Source of the DNA: an uncultured Alphaproteobacteria bacterium
GTDB taxonomy: Bacteria > Pseudomonadota > Alphaproteobacteria > Rickettsiales > UBA1997
DNA: 12,439 bases
Direction of reading: 5' to 3'
Assembly: GCA_903858915.1 (NCBI GenBank)
Contig: CAIOKL010000058.1
Span: 1 to 12,439, forward strand
Shown: in pieces, positions 1-6,677 of the stretch
Numbering within the stretch: the first letter of the stretch is position 1
How the letters are laid out: each line of letters opens with the position of its first letter
Made by a program: the position numbers and the translations under genes
The notes under the pieces: model-generated
Told to the model about the DNA's origin: nothing
Databases searched by the model: none
Seen by the model: the letters and a program-made list of their open reading frames with translations, nothing else

Positions 1-309
1 CTCCTCGGCGGTTTCGTAGCATTCATAAAGTCGATTATTGGCGATTAATTTATTTTTGGCTTCTTCGTAACGAGCCAAACGATCGGATTGCTTAAAAACC
101 TCGTCATAATTGAGTCCGAGCCATTTCATATCGGTGAAAATCATGTCGCGATATTCATCACGAACTCTTTGCGAATCGGTGTCGTCTAAACGCAAGAAAA
201 ATTTTCCACCAGTTTTTTTAGCGTAAAGATAATTAATAATTGCGGCGCGAATATTACCAACATGCAAAAAGCCTGTTGGTGAAGGTGCAAAGCGAACTTT
301 TGTGGTCAT
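1..309 (-). CDS. gltX: Glutamyl-tRNA synthetase, N-terminal 103 residues (partial)
   Basis: Class I aminoacyl-tRNA synthetase that charges tRNA-Glu (in alphaproteobacteria often also tRNA-Gln, later amidated) in the cytosol. The visible piece starts MTTKVRFAPSPTGFLHVGN: the PSPTG-x-LHVGN signature at residues 10-19 is the HIGH-type ATP-binding loop of GluRS. It is followed by the LRLDDTD segment (39-45) and the WLGLDYDEVFKQSDR region (63-77), where GluRS binds glutamate and the acceptor end, and by LYECYET (94-100). The gene runs off the left edge, so the anticodon-binding part and the KMSKS loop are not visible. The ATG at 309 gives the exact family N-terminus; no Shine-Dalgarno is seen before it. 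It is divergent from the flavoprotein gene. The family call is secure. Which of the two alphaproteobacterial GltX paralogues it is cannot be decided from this fragment. Confidence 0.93.
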   Translation of the reverse strand, partial: MTTKVRFAPSPTGFLHVGNIRAAIINYLYAKKTGGKFFLRLDDTDSQRVRDEYRDMIFTDMKWLGLNYDEVFKQSDRLARYEEAKNKLIANNRLYECYETAEE

Positions 310-456
310 AAAATTTTTTAATCAAATCTGTTTTAGTGAAATTTATTTTGAAATTATGCGATATTTAATTAAATTTGCTATCGCAAAATAAGATTTACTT
401 AAATTTGCTAAAACAAATGAATTTTTGTTTTGATTAGCGCTGAACTTATCAAGCTC

Positions 457-485
457 TTTACTTAAATAATCAAATTTATCATAAT
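457..485 (+). promoter_or_regulatory. Candidate sigma-70 promoter for the flavoprotein gene
   Basis: TTTACT (457-462) and CATAAT (480-485) are separated by 17 bases and lie about 27 bases before the ATG at 513. The hexamers match 4/6 and 5/6 of the sigma-70 consensus. In such AT-rich DNA this match is only suggestive. Confidence 0.35.
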
Positions 486-512
486 AAAATTTTATTTTAA
501 AAAACCAAAATC

Positions 513-1727
513 ATGTTGCAAAAAAAGGTAATTATTGTTGGTGGAGGACCAGCCGGACTGATGTCGGCACAAATCATTGCTAGCGCTGGTCATCAAGTTA
601 AAATTTATGATGCAATGCCGAATTTTGGTCGCAAATTTTTATTAGCCGGCAGAGGAGGCTTAAATTTAACTCACAGCCAATCATTTGAAAAATTTGTAAA
701 AAATTATTTTGAAGATCAAGATTGGCTCGAGCCTTGCATTAAAGAATTTGATGCCGATGATTTACAAAAATGGTGTCATGAATTGGGTCAAGAAACTTTT
801 ATTGGCTCAAGTGGCCGTGTTTTTCCAAAGAGCATGAAAACCTCGCCTCTGCTTCGTAGTTGGCTTAGAAAACTTGATAATTTAGGCGTTAAATTTTTTC
901 CAAATCATCAATGGCTGGGCTTTGATAATCAAGATTTAATTTTCAAAAATCGTGAAAATAATTTAATTCACGAAAAATCCGACGCAACCTTGTTAGCCCT
1001 TGGCGGAGCTTCGTGGCCCCAACTTGGATCAAGCGGTAAATGGGTTGATATTCTATCAAATTACGACATAAAAATTGCCAAACTCGAACCCGCAAATTGT
1101 GGATTCATAGTAAATTGGTCAGATTATTTTAAACAAAAATTTGCTGGAACTCCGCTAAAATCCATCGCCCTCACTCATAACAATATTACTCACAAAGGCG
1201 AGTTTATCATTACCAAAAATGGTATTGAGGGCAATGCGGTTTATGCTCTTTCTTCATATCTTCGCGAGACTATTAAAAAAGAAGGCAAAGCGATTTTACA
1301 TCTCGATCTTCGTCCCGAAATGACGCTTGATAATCTTGAAAAAAAATTGGCGATTCAAAATAAAAAATCATTTAGTAATTATTTACAAAAAGCCGGATTT
1401 GCCAATTACACCAACTCATTACTGCGAGAATTAATTGGCTTAGATAAAATTAATAATGCCAATTCGCATGAACTGGCAAATTATTTGAAAAATCTGCCAA
1501 TTACTTTAATTGCAACTAGCGACATTAATCGAGCAATTTCTAGTGCCGGTGGCATTAAAAAAGAATCATTCGATGATAATTTTATGCTAAAAAATCTTAC
1601 GGGAGTTTTTGCGGTGGGTGAAATGCTTGATTGGGAAGCCCCGACGGGAGGATATTTATTGCAAGCTTGTTTTAGCACCGCCGTTCGTGCTTCAAAGGGG
1701 GTTTTGAAATTTTTAGAAAAGATGTAA
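513..1727 (+). CDS. HI0933/YhiN-type FAD-dependent flavoprotein (TIGR03862-like)
   Basis: A 404-residue predicted FAD/NAD(P)-dependent oxidoreductase of the HI0933 (YhiN) superfamily, closest by eye to the proteobacterial branch called TIGR03862; the physiological substrate of this family is not established. Residues 6-15 (VIIVGGGPAG) form the N-terminal Rossmann dinucleotide-binding loop. The family-specific stretch GRKFLLAGRGGLNLTHS (39-55) follows. The C-terminal FAD-contacting segment VGEMLDWEAPTGGYLLQ lies at about 368-384. Length is normal for the family and there is no signal peptide or membrane segment, so it should be cytosolic. The ATG at 513 places the Rossmann strand at the usual distance from the N-terminus; no clear ribosome binding site precedes it. 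It is monocistronic, divergent from gltX and convergent with the zinc-ribbon/nadE pair. The family call is firm; the cellular role is unknown. Confidence 0.88.
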   Translation: MLQKKVIIVGGGPAGLMSAQIIASAGHQVKIYDAMPNFGRKFLLAGRGGLNLTHSQSFEKFVKNYFEDQDWLEPCIKEFDADDLQKWCHELGQETFIGSSGRVFPKSMKTSPLLRSWLRKLDNLGVKFFPNHQWLGFDNQDLIFKNRENNLIHEKSDATLLALGGASWPQLGSSGKWVDILSNYDIKIAKLEPANCGFIVNWSDYFKQKFAGTPLKSIALTHNNITHKGEFIITKNGIEGNAVYALSSYLRETIKKEGKAILHLDLRPEMTLDNLEKKLAIQNKKSFSNYLQKAGFANYTNSLLRELIGLDKINNANSHELANYLKNLPITLIATSDINRAISSAGGIKKESFDDNFMLKNLTGVFAVGEMLDWEAPTGGYLLQACFSTAVRASKGVLKFLEKM

Positions 1728-1747
1728 TAAATTTTACATAATTAGAG

Positions 1748-1778
1748 TCTCCTAGGAGCAACGGGGCGAAGCAATCCT
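1748..1778. repeat. Degenerate palindromic intergenic repeat
   Basis: This segment contains the perfect 10-base palindrome CTCCTAGGAG (1749-1758) followed by GAGCAACGGGGCGAAGCAATCC-like sequence. The latter resembles, from memory, the widespread 'GTCATTGCGAGGAGCAACG..ACGAAGCAATCC' type of dispersed palindromic repeat seen in rickettsiae and other bacteria. The left arm here is eroded. It sits 20 bases after the flavoprotein stop codon. Confidence 0.4.
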
Positions 1779-1789
1779 AAAAAAACCAA

Positions 1790-1832
1790 ATTTATCGCGG
1801 ATACGGCGATTTACTCGCCGTGGAGCGATTCA
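1790..1832 (+). repeat. Dispersed repeat, copy A (with hairpin)
   Basis: This 43-base segment aligns without gaps to 4992-5034 with 32 identical positions. It contains a perfect 7-base-pair stem, ACGGCGA (1803-1809) with TCGCCGT (1815-1821), around a 5-base loop. It lies in the convergent gap after the flavoprotein gene; copy B lies in the equivalent place after dusB. The stem could also serve as a transcription stop, but there is no T run directly after it. Confidence 0.55.
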
Positions 1833-1841
1833 GCTGAAAGC

Positions 1842-1862
1842 TAAATTTGCAAAGCAAATTTA
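1842..1862. terminator. AT-rich hairpin between convergent genes (possible bidirectional terminator)
   Basis: TAAATTTGC (1842-1850) pairs perfectly with GCAAATTTA (1854-1862) around a 3-base loop. It lies between the ends of the flavoprotein gene (plus) and the zinc-ribbon gene (minus), where a shared terminator is expected. It lacks a GC-rich stem and a clear T tract on either strand, so terminator function is only possible. Confidence 0.3.
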
Positions 1863-1886
1863 AGTAAGTAAAAAATTCTCCTCGCA

Positions 1887-2144
1887 TCATTTAAAATTGG
1901 AAGTGGTATTATTCTGATGTGACATAACTTCGAGTAGATCAGATTTGGTTGGATAAATGTCAAAACTTCCGCATTCTTCGCAACATTTTTTGGTACCAGA
2001 AAATCGATATAATGAATATAAAATTGCGATTGGACTAAATGCAATCCACCAAAATATTTCGGTTTTTCTACTCCCTCTTCGAATCTTTTTGGCTTTGCCG
2101 ACATGTTTGCAATCGGTGCAAATATATTTTTGGATTTTTGCCAT
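1887..2144 (-). CDS. Small zinc-ribbon membrane protein, unknown function
   Basis: An 85-residue protein that I cannot assign to a named family. Two CxxC pairs (C9/C12 and C55/C58, the latter as CEECGS) could form one zinc ribbon. Between them lies a basic stretch (KAKKIRRGSRK, 17-27) and a hydrophobic segment FWWIAFSPIAILYSLYRF (31-48) long enough to be membrane-associated. This layout, a zinc ribbon interrupted by a short hydrophobic hairpin or helix, recurs in small uncharacterised bacterial and phage proteins. Its ATG overlaps the nadE stop codon by one base (TAATG), which supports translation by coupling to nadE and argues that the gene is real. It ends in TGA at 1887-1889. There is no evidence for involvement in NAD metabolism beyond this linkage. 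Confidence 0.7.
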   Translation of the reverse strand: MAKIQKYICTDCKHVGKAKKIRRGSRKTEIFWWIAFSPIAILYSLYRFSGTKKCCEECGSFDIYPTKSDLLEVMSHQNNTTSNFK

Positions 2145-3826
2145 TAAAAAATAAATTTATTGGTGATTGGATAGCGACGATCTTTGTCGAAAGCCAATTG
2201 AGAAATCTTCACTCCAAGCACCGCTTGTTTGCGTTTATACTCACTTACACAAACGAGTTTAGCAACTTTTTTTACCACTTCCGCTTCAAAACCAAGCTCA
2301 ATTGTTTCATCGATGGATTTTTGTTCTTCAATCAAAGCATATAAAATTTTATCGAGTTCGTGATATTCGGGCAAGGAATCGGAATCCTTCTGATCGTAAC
2401 GCAATTCAGCGCTCGGGGCTTTATCGATTATATTTTGCGGAATCAAATTTATATTTTTAAAAGCAGCAATTTTGCATAAATTTTGATTACGAAAATTTGC
2501 CAATTGATAAATTTCAGTTTTGTAAAAATCTTTAATCGGATTAAAGGCTCCATTCATATCGCCGTAGAGTGTTGCATAGCCACAAGCCAATTCAGATTTA
2601 TTGCCCGTTGAAATTAAAAGCGCATTTTTAGAATTAGAAATCGCCATTAAAATATTGCCACGAATTCTTGATTGTAAATTCTCTTCAGCCAATGAAGAGA
2701 TGACTTCGTGGCTTTTAAGAATTTTTAAATTAGTTTGAAAAATTTCTTCGATTTCAATAATTTTTAAAGCAACTTGTAAATTTTTAGCGCATAATTTGGC
2801 ATCATCCATTGAGGTTTGCGAGTTGAATTTTGTAGGAAGCGCGTAAAGTTCAACATTTTCATTTCCCAAAGCATCGACCGCAATTGTTGCCACCAAAGCC
2901 GAATCAATTCCGCCCGACATTCCGAGAATAATTTTATGAAAATTATTTTTGCGAACATAGTCGCGAAGACCTAAAACACTGGCTTGATAATTTTGTTCAA
3001 CATTATTATTAATAAATTCAAAAGCATTTTTTTGATGCGCAATAATTTCGACTTTTCCTTTTTTATCAACCAAAATTTGCGCAGAATCTTCAACAAAATT
3101 TGCCATTTGTAATGCTGTAGAACCTTGATTATCAAGGACAAAACTCGCTCCATCAAAAACTAAACTATCTTGCCCACCAATTTGATTAACATAAATCAAT
3201 GGTTTCTTTAAGGTTTGTGAATATTTCTCAGCAATTACTAATCTTTGTTGATTCTTATTTTTCTCAAAAGGCGAAGCATTGATTGAAATAATTAAATCAA
3301 AAACTTGCTCGCCGAGCAAAAATAAATTGCGCTCGTCCCACAAATCTTCGCAAATCAAAATCACCAAATCAAAACCACGAAATTCAATATTAGAAATATG
3401 CGATGACGCCTTGAAATATCTATTCTCATCGAATACACCATAATTTGGCAAAGTTTTTTTATTTATGATATTTTTAACTTCACCATCCTCAATTAAAATC
3501 GCCGAATTGCGTAAAACTTTTTTCTTTCTTTCGGCTTCATAAATCGGCGCACCAAACAAAATTGCGCAATTTTTATTTTTAGTTTTTAAAGTGATTTCTA
3601 AAATTTTTTCTTGGCATTTTTTGATAAAATGCTCTTTGAGCCATAAATCTTCGCAAGGATAACCACAAATCGCCATTTCCGAAAACACCGCCAAGTCGTA
3701 ATTTTGTTGATTCGCGACCTCATATTCTTTGATTATTTTTTCAAAATTTCCTTCAATATCACCAACCACAAAATTAATTTGCGCAAGATGAATTTTTAAT
3801 GATTTTTTTTCAGGATTTTCAGACAT
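2144..3826 (-). CDS. nadE: Glutamine-dependent NAD+ synthetase
   Basis: Catalyses the last step of NAD+ synthesis: deamido-NAD + ATP + glutamine to NAD+. The 560-residue protein has an N-terminal nitrilase-type glutaminase domain (about 10-275) with the triad E50 (VFSEMAICGYP), a lysine at 123/124 before LPNYGVFDENRYF, and C159 (ILICEDLW). The C-terminal ATP-pyrophosphatase domain (about 280-560) has the P-loop SGGIDS at 304-309 and the STGNKSELACGYATLYGD segment (407-423) that binds deamido-NAD. All key residues are present and length is typical. I start it at the ATG at 3826 (MSENPEKK), just before the first conserved strand. The open frame continues upstream to 4093 but would then lie inside dusB on the other strand. 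It is divergent from dusB and coupled to the downstream zinc-ribbon gene by a TAATG overlap. Cytosolic enzyme; call is secure. Confidence 0.95.
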   Translation of the reverse strand: MSENPEKKSLKIHLAQINFVVGDIEGNFEKIIKEYEVANQQNYDLAVFSEMAICGYPCEDLWLKEHFIKKCQEKILEITLKTKNKNCAILFGAPIYEAERKKKVLRNSAILIEDGEVKNIINKKTLPNYGVFDENRYFKASSHISNIEFRGFDLVILICEDLWDERNLFLLGEQVFDLIISINASPFEKNKNQQRLVIAEKYSQTLKKPLIYVNQIGGQDSLVFDGASFVLDNQGSTALQMANFVEDSAQILVDKKGKVEIIAHQKNAFEFINNNVEQNYQASVLGLRDYVRKNNFHKIILGMSGGIDSALVATIAVDALGNENVELYALPTKFNSQTSMDDAKLCAKNLQVALKIIEIEEIFQTNLKILKSHEVISSLAEENLQSRIRGNILMAISNSKNALLISTGNKSELACGYATLYGDMNGAFNPIKDFYKTEIYQLANFRNQNLCKIAAFKNINLIPQNIIDKAPSAELRYDQKDSDSLPEYHELDKILYALIEEQKSIDETIELGFEAEVVKKVAKLVCVSEYKRKQAVLGVKISQLAFDKDRRYPITNKFIF

Positions 3827-3872
3827 ATTTTTAGGTTTTTTATTTTCAAAACTTACCTCAAATAAACAAAAG

Positions 3873-3900
3873 TTGCAATCAATTATTTTTTTAATAAAAT
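3873..3900 (+). promoter_or_regulatory. Candidate sigma-70 promoter for dusB
   Basis: TTGCAA (3873-3878) and TAAAAT (3895-3900) with a 16-base spacer lie about 50 bases before the dusB ATG, in the 124-base divergent gap with nadE. The -10 matches 5/6 and the -35 4/6 of consensus. No equally good promoter was found for nadE on the other strand. Confidence 0.35.
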
Positions 3901-3950
3901 CTTTTTTAGTCGCAAAAAATCTCATAAGAAAAATCGAGAAAAAAACCAAA

Positions 3951-4979
3951 ATGATAAAAATTGCCAATATTGAATTACAAGAGAATGTGTTGCTAGCGCC
4001 GATGTCGGGCGTGACCGATTTGCCTTTTCGTAAATTGGTAAAAGGCTTTGGAGCGCCGTTGGTGATTTCGGAAATGATCGCCTCGCGCGCCATGATTTTA
4101 CAAACTCGCGAATCATTAAAAAAATGCCAAAAAGACGCTTCGCAATATCCAATGTCCGTTCAATTGGCGGGGTGTGAACCTGCTGTCATGGCAGAAGCGG
4201 CAAGGCTTAACGAAGAAATGGGCGCGGATATTATCGATATAAATTTTGGCTGTCCCGTTAAAAAAGTTGTTAATGGTTTTGCCGGAAGTGCTTTGATGAA
4301 AGATGAAGAATTGGCGACGCGGATTATGGAGGCCGTAGTCAAGGCGGTGAAAATTCCGGTAACGATGAAAATGCGTTTGGGCTGGAATTCAGAAAATCTT
4401 AACGCGCCGAGTTTGGCAAAAAAAGCTCAAGCCGTTGGGATAAAAATGCTTACGGTTCATGGGCGCACAAGGTGCCAAATGTATAATGGCAAAGCCAATT
4501 GGCACGAAATTGCCAATGTTAAAAATGCTGTTGAAATTCCCGTAATCGCCAATGGCGATATTAAAAATGCCGAAGATGCCAAACTTGCTTTGAATTATTC
4601 GGGAGCGGATGGCGTTATGATTGGTCGCGCTTGTTATGGCAAGCCTTGGCTTATCGCACAAATTTCGGCGCAATTAAGCGGTAAAAAAATTATCGAAACT
4701 CCGTCTTTGCTTGAGCAAAAAAATATTGTTTTAGAACATTTTGCGCAAATGATTGAACATTACGGCGCGCAAGTTGGGATTTCTTTGGCAAAAAAACATA
4801 TTGGCTGGTATAGCTCTGGGCTTGCCGGCTCGGCAGATTTCCGTGCTAAAATAAATATGAGCGGAAGCTTTAGCGAATCGCAAAAACATTTAGAAAATTA
4901 TTTTTTAGAAGCGAGCGAAGAGATTAAAGAGTTTATCGCCGATTTTTACGAAAAACAATTTGAAAATTTGAATATTTAA
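3951..4979 (+). CDS. dusB: tRNA-dihydrouridine synthase, DusB/NifR3 family
   Basis: FMN-dependent enzyme that reduces specific uridines in the tRNA D-loop (and possibly others) to dihydrouridine with NADPH. The 342-residue product shows the full Dus pattern. The TIM-barrel start VLLAPMSGVTDLPFR (13-27) is followed by GADIIDINFGCPVKKV (91-106) with catalytic C101, and TMKMRLGW (138-145). Next come VHGRTRCQMYNGKANW (169-184), PVIANGDI (197-204) and the FMN-phosphate segment GADGVMIGRACYGKPW (218-233). A helical tRNA-binding domain covers about 255-342. The GWYSSGLAGSADFR stretch (285-298) matches the NifR3/DusB group rather than DusA or DusC. I use the ATG at 3951; the frame opens further upstream but the extra residues are not family-like. 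The gene looks more GC-rich than its neighbours. In many alphaproteobacteria dusB precedes ntrBC; here it does not. Cytosolic. Confidence 0.92.
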   Translation: MIKIANIELQENVLLAPMSGVTDLPFRKLVKGFGAPLVISEMIASRAMILQTRESLKKCQKDASQYPMSVQLAGCEPAVMAEAARLNEEMGADIIDINFGCPVKKVVNGFAGSALMKDEELATRIMEAVVKAVKIPVTMKMRLGWNSENLNAPSLAKKAQAVGIKMLTVHGRTRCQMYNGKANWHEIANVKNAVEIPVIANGDIKNAEDAKLALNYSGADGVMIGRACYGKPWLIAQISAQLSGKKIIETPSLLEQKNIVLEHFAQMIEHYGAQVGISLAKKHIGWYSSGLAGSADFRAKINMSGSFSESQKHLENYFLEASEEIKEFIADFYEKQFENLNI

Positions 4980-4991
4980 ATAATTATAAAA

Positions 4992-5034
4992 ACTTATCGC
5001 GGATGTCGCGATTCATTCGCTTTGATGCAATTCA
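4992..5034 (+). repeat. Dispersed repeat, copy B
   Basis: Aligns without gaps to 1790-1832 at 32 of 43 positions. The central stem is shortened to GCGA (5008-5011) with TCGC (5017-5020) around a 5-base loop in the same place as in copy A. Like copy A it begins shortly after the stop of a plus-strand gene and lies in a convergent gap. Confidence 0.5.
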
Positions 5035-5044
5035 ATATAGCGAA

Positions 5045-5064
5045 GCGACGCGGGTCCCCGTCGC
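5045..5064. repeat. GC-rich inverted repeat in the dusB/aminotransferase gap
   Basis: GCGACG (5045-5050) pairs with CGTCGC (5059-5064); the stem continues with one C-C mismatch into GG/CC. It stands out from the AT-rich surroundings and directly precedes a second hairpin at 5067-5087. It may be part of a larger mobile palindromic element or of a compound terminator. Confidence 0.4.
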
Positions 5065-5066
5065 AA

Positions 5067-5087
5067 ATCTTTTTCGAAGAAAAAGAT
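5067..5087. terminator. Perfect hairpin, probable bidirectional terminator
   Basis: ATCTTTTTC (5067-5075) and GAAAAAGAT (5079-5087) form a 9-base-pair perfect stem with a 3-base loop, centred on TTCGAA. It lies between the end of dusB (plus) and the end of the aminotransferase gene (minus, stop at 5095). Runs of T or A are inside the stem on both strands, so it could end transcription from either side. There is no separate T tract after it, which lowers confidence. Confidence 0.45.
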
Positions 5088-5094
5088 GAAACAT

Positions 5095-6162
5095 TTATCC
5101 ACAAGGATTTAAAGTATTATCAGAATTTCTAAACTTTAAAATTAGATTTTTTAGCTTTTTCAAATCGGAAAATTTTAGGTAGCTACTGAAAAAAGCGATT
5201 TGTAGCCAGTTTCTTTCTTTTAAATAACTGTTTTGATAATGAACCAGAACCCCGTTAGACTCTAAAAACTCCCCCAGTTGTTCTGCTTGCTTTACTTGAT
5301 TAAACTCAATAGTTACAATCGCGCATGATTTTACTTTTTCATTAATCACAATCTTGATTTTGTGATGCTCTAGAAACTTAACCAAATCATCGTTTAGTTT
5401 TTTAATTTTTGGCATTTTATTTTCTTGTAGCATCAATTCTAGCGAGACATTCAAAGCATTTATCAAATTTGAAGAGAAGGTAAAAGGAATACAATTTTTT
5501 GCGTGATAAAACCCAATATCAAGATATTGAGGAATTGTGTTTTGAGGTTTTGGATGATGATTATGTAAGACAATCGCAATGCCAGCTATTGATTCTAATC
5601 CTTTGTTGCTAGAAGCTGAAGCTAAATAAATTTTTGATAGATCAAGTTGATAAATACCCATTGAGCTGACGCAATCGACACAAACTTTGGTATTTGTTTT
5701 ATTAGCGACCATTAAAATTTTCTCTAAATCGTTCATCATGCCAGTTGAGGTTTCGCAGTGAACAAACCAAATCCAATCAACTTTTTTCTTCAGCAAAATT
5801 TCTGCGATTTCGTGATAATCAAAAACTTCTCCCCAATTTTTCTTTAAGCTATGGAATTTTAAATTGTGGCGCGTTGCTTGATTTATAAGTCTTTCCCCAA
5901 ATTCTCCATTGGAAATTATCAAACCATATTCATTTTTTAGGGTCGATAAATTTGCTGAAACTGCTTCATTAGCAAGACTTCCGCTACCCATCATCAAAGT
6001 GGAATATTTTGCCTTGGTAATAATTTTTAACTTGTTTTGCAGTTCTTTTAGCAAGTCAGAAAATTCAGGAGAGCGATGCGATATTGCGTTTTGTCGAAAG
6101 GCTTTGGAAACCTTTGATGAAATCATTACCGGACCGGAAAGAAAGCTGATTGGTTTTTTCAT
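5095..6162 (-). CDS. Class V PLP-dependent aminotransferase
   Basis: A 355-residue fold-type I PLP enzyme of the class V group (alanine-glyoxylate/serine-pyruvate and 2-aminoethylphosphonate-pyruvate aminotransferases). Signs are the N-terminal FLSGPVMIS...HRSPEF (7-34), the cofactor loop GSGSLANEA (59-67), HCETSTG (135-141), the PLP-ring aspartate D163 in VDCVSSMG, and the Schiff-base lysine K187 in SASSNKGLE. All expected catalytic residues are present; length is normal. No signal peptide, so cytosolic. Its ATG overlaps the end of the upstream GNAT gene by 4 bases (ATGA), so it is the last gene of the plsY-like/GNAT/aminotransferase operon. The amino donor and acceptor cannot be told from sequence. 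The operon suggests it supplies or converts a small amino compound for the acyltransferases. I recall GNAT-class V aminotransferase fusions in other bacteria, which would fit, but could not check this here. Confidence 0.85.
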   Translation of the reverse strand: MKKPISFLSGPVMISSKVSKAFRQNAISHRSPEFSDLLKELQNKLKIITKAKYSTLMMGSGSLANEAVSANLSTLKNEYGLIISNGEFGERLINQATRHNLKFHSLKKNWGEVFDYHEIAEILLKKKVDWIWFVHCETSTGMMNDLEKILMVANKTNTKVCVDCVSSMGIYQLDLSKIYLASASSNKGLESIAGIAIVLHNHHPKPQNTIPQYLDIGFYHAKNCIPFTFSSNLINALNVSLELMLQENKMPKIKKLNDDLVKFLEHHKIKIVINEKVKSCAIVTIEFNQVKQAEQLGEFLESNGVLVHYQNSYLKERNWLQIAFFSSYLKFSDLKKLKNLILKFRNSDNTLNPCG

Positions 6163-6677
6163 ATTTTAATTGCGATTGTTTCGTGAGTAATAAACATTGG
6201 CTGAAACTTCGCTTTTTCATCGCCAACCAAATGAGCAAAAGGAACAAAACCGATATGTTTATATAATTTTTCTTGTTTTGTGGTGCCTGATATCAAGGCG
6301 ATATCGCAATCTTGATTCAGAACATATTGCATTAGTTGCAGTGCAATTTGAAAAAATATTTTACCACCGCGATATTCTTTTTTGACGCTAAGAAGCCTTA
6401 ATTCACAAGGTCTTGTCTTTCCGTATGGAAAATATGAATCGAGATTTGGCAATTTATGGTCAAGTGAAAATGGCCTTTGATTTCGGTAAGCAATCATTGC
6501 AATCAAATCATTATCTTTTTTACAGATGAAGTAGGTATTTTGTTGATGAAATTTATCTACAAGTCGACGCGATTCGCTTTGTTGATGTTGAGGGATTTCT
6601 AAGACAAATGTCTCATAATTTAGACAAAAAATTTGCTCAAATTCTTCTTCTGTATCGGCTATTTTAAATGTTAGCAT
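6159..6677 (-). CDS. GNAT-fold acyltransferase, N-acyl amino acid/AHL synthase-like
   Basis: A 172-residue protein of the GNAT acyltransferase fold. The N-terminal part, FEQIFCLNYETFVLEIPQ (13-30), followed by LVDKFHQQNTYFICKKDNDLIAMIAYR (39-65) and RPFSLDHKLP (68-77), resembles the FeeM (long-chain N-acyl amino acid synthase) and LuxI-like branch, which uses acyl-ACP, more than ordinary acetyl-CoA GNATs. ELRLLSVKKEYRGGKIFF (92-109) is the core strand and the acyl-donor pyrophosphate loop, here degenerate (RGGK). ISGTTKQEKLYKHIGFVPF (129-147) is the usual C-terminal GNAT hallmark. It starts inside the end of the plsY-like gene (14-base overlap) and ends in a 4-base overlap with the aminotransferase, implying one coupled transcript. 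Plain inference: it may acylate an amino compound handled by the aminotransferase. An acetyltransferase role is not excluded. Confidence 0.7.
   Translation of the reverse strand: MLTFKIADTEEEFEQIFCLNYETFVLEIPQHQQSESRRLVDKFHQQNTYFICKKDNDLIAMIAYRNQRPFSLDHKLPNLDSYFPYGKTRPCELRLLSVKKEYRGGKIFFQIALQLMQYVLNQDCDIALISGTTKQEKLYKHIGFVPFAHLVGDEKAKFQPMFITHETIAIKI

Noticed and set aside
310..512. Possible small RNA or attenuator before the flavoprotein gene
   Set aside because: Only short AT-rich dyads (such as the one at 483-496) are seen; nothing distinguishes them from base composition.
1841..2344. Several 65-101 residue frames around the zinc-ribbon gene and nadE end
   Set aside because: They are out-of-frame or antisense to supported genes and show no conserved motif or start signal.
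3873..3950. Upstream start for dusB
   Set aside because: The added 26 residues are low-complexity and not family-like; they overlap the candidate promoter. The ATG at 3951 gives the normal Dus N-terminus.
3827..4093. N-terminal extension of the nadE reading frame (89 more residues)
   Set aside because: The extra residues are antisense to the dusB start and its conserved LAPMSGVTDLPFR segment; NadE homology begins right after the ATG at 3826.
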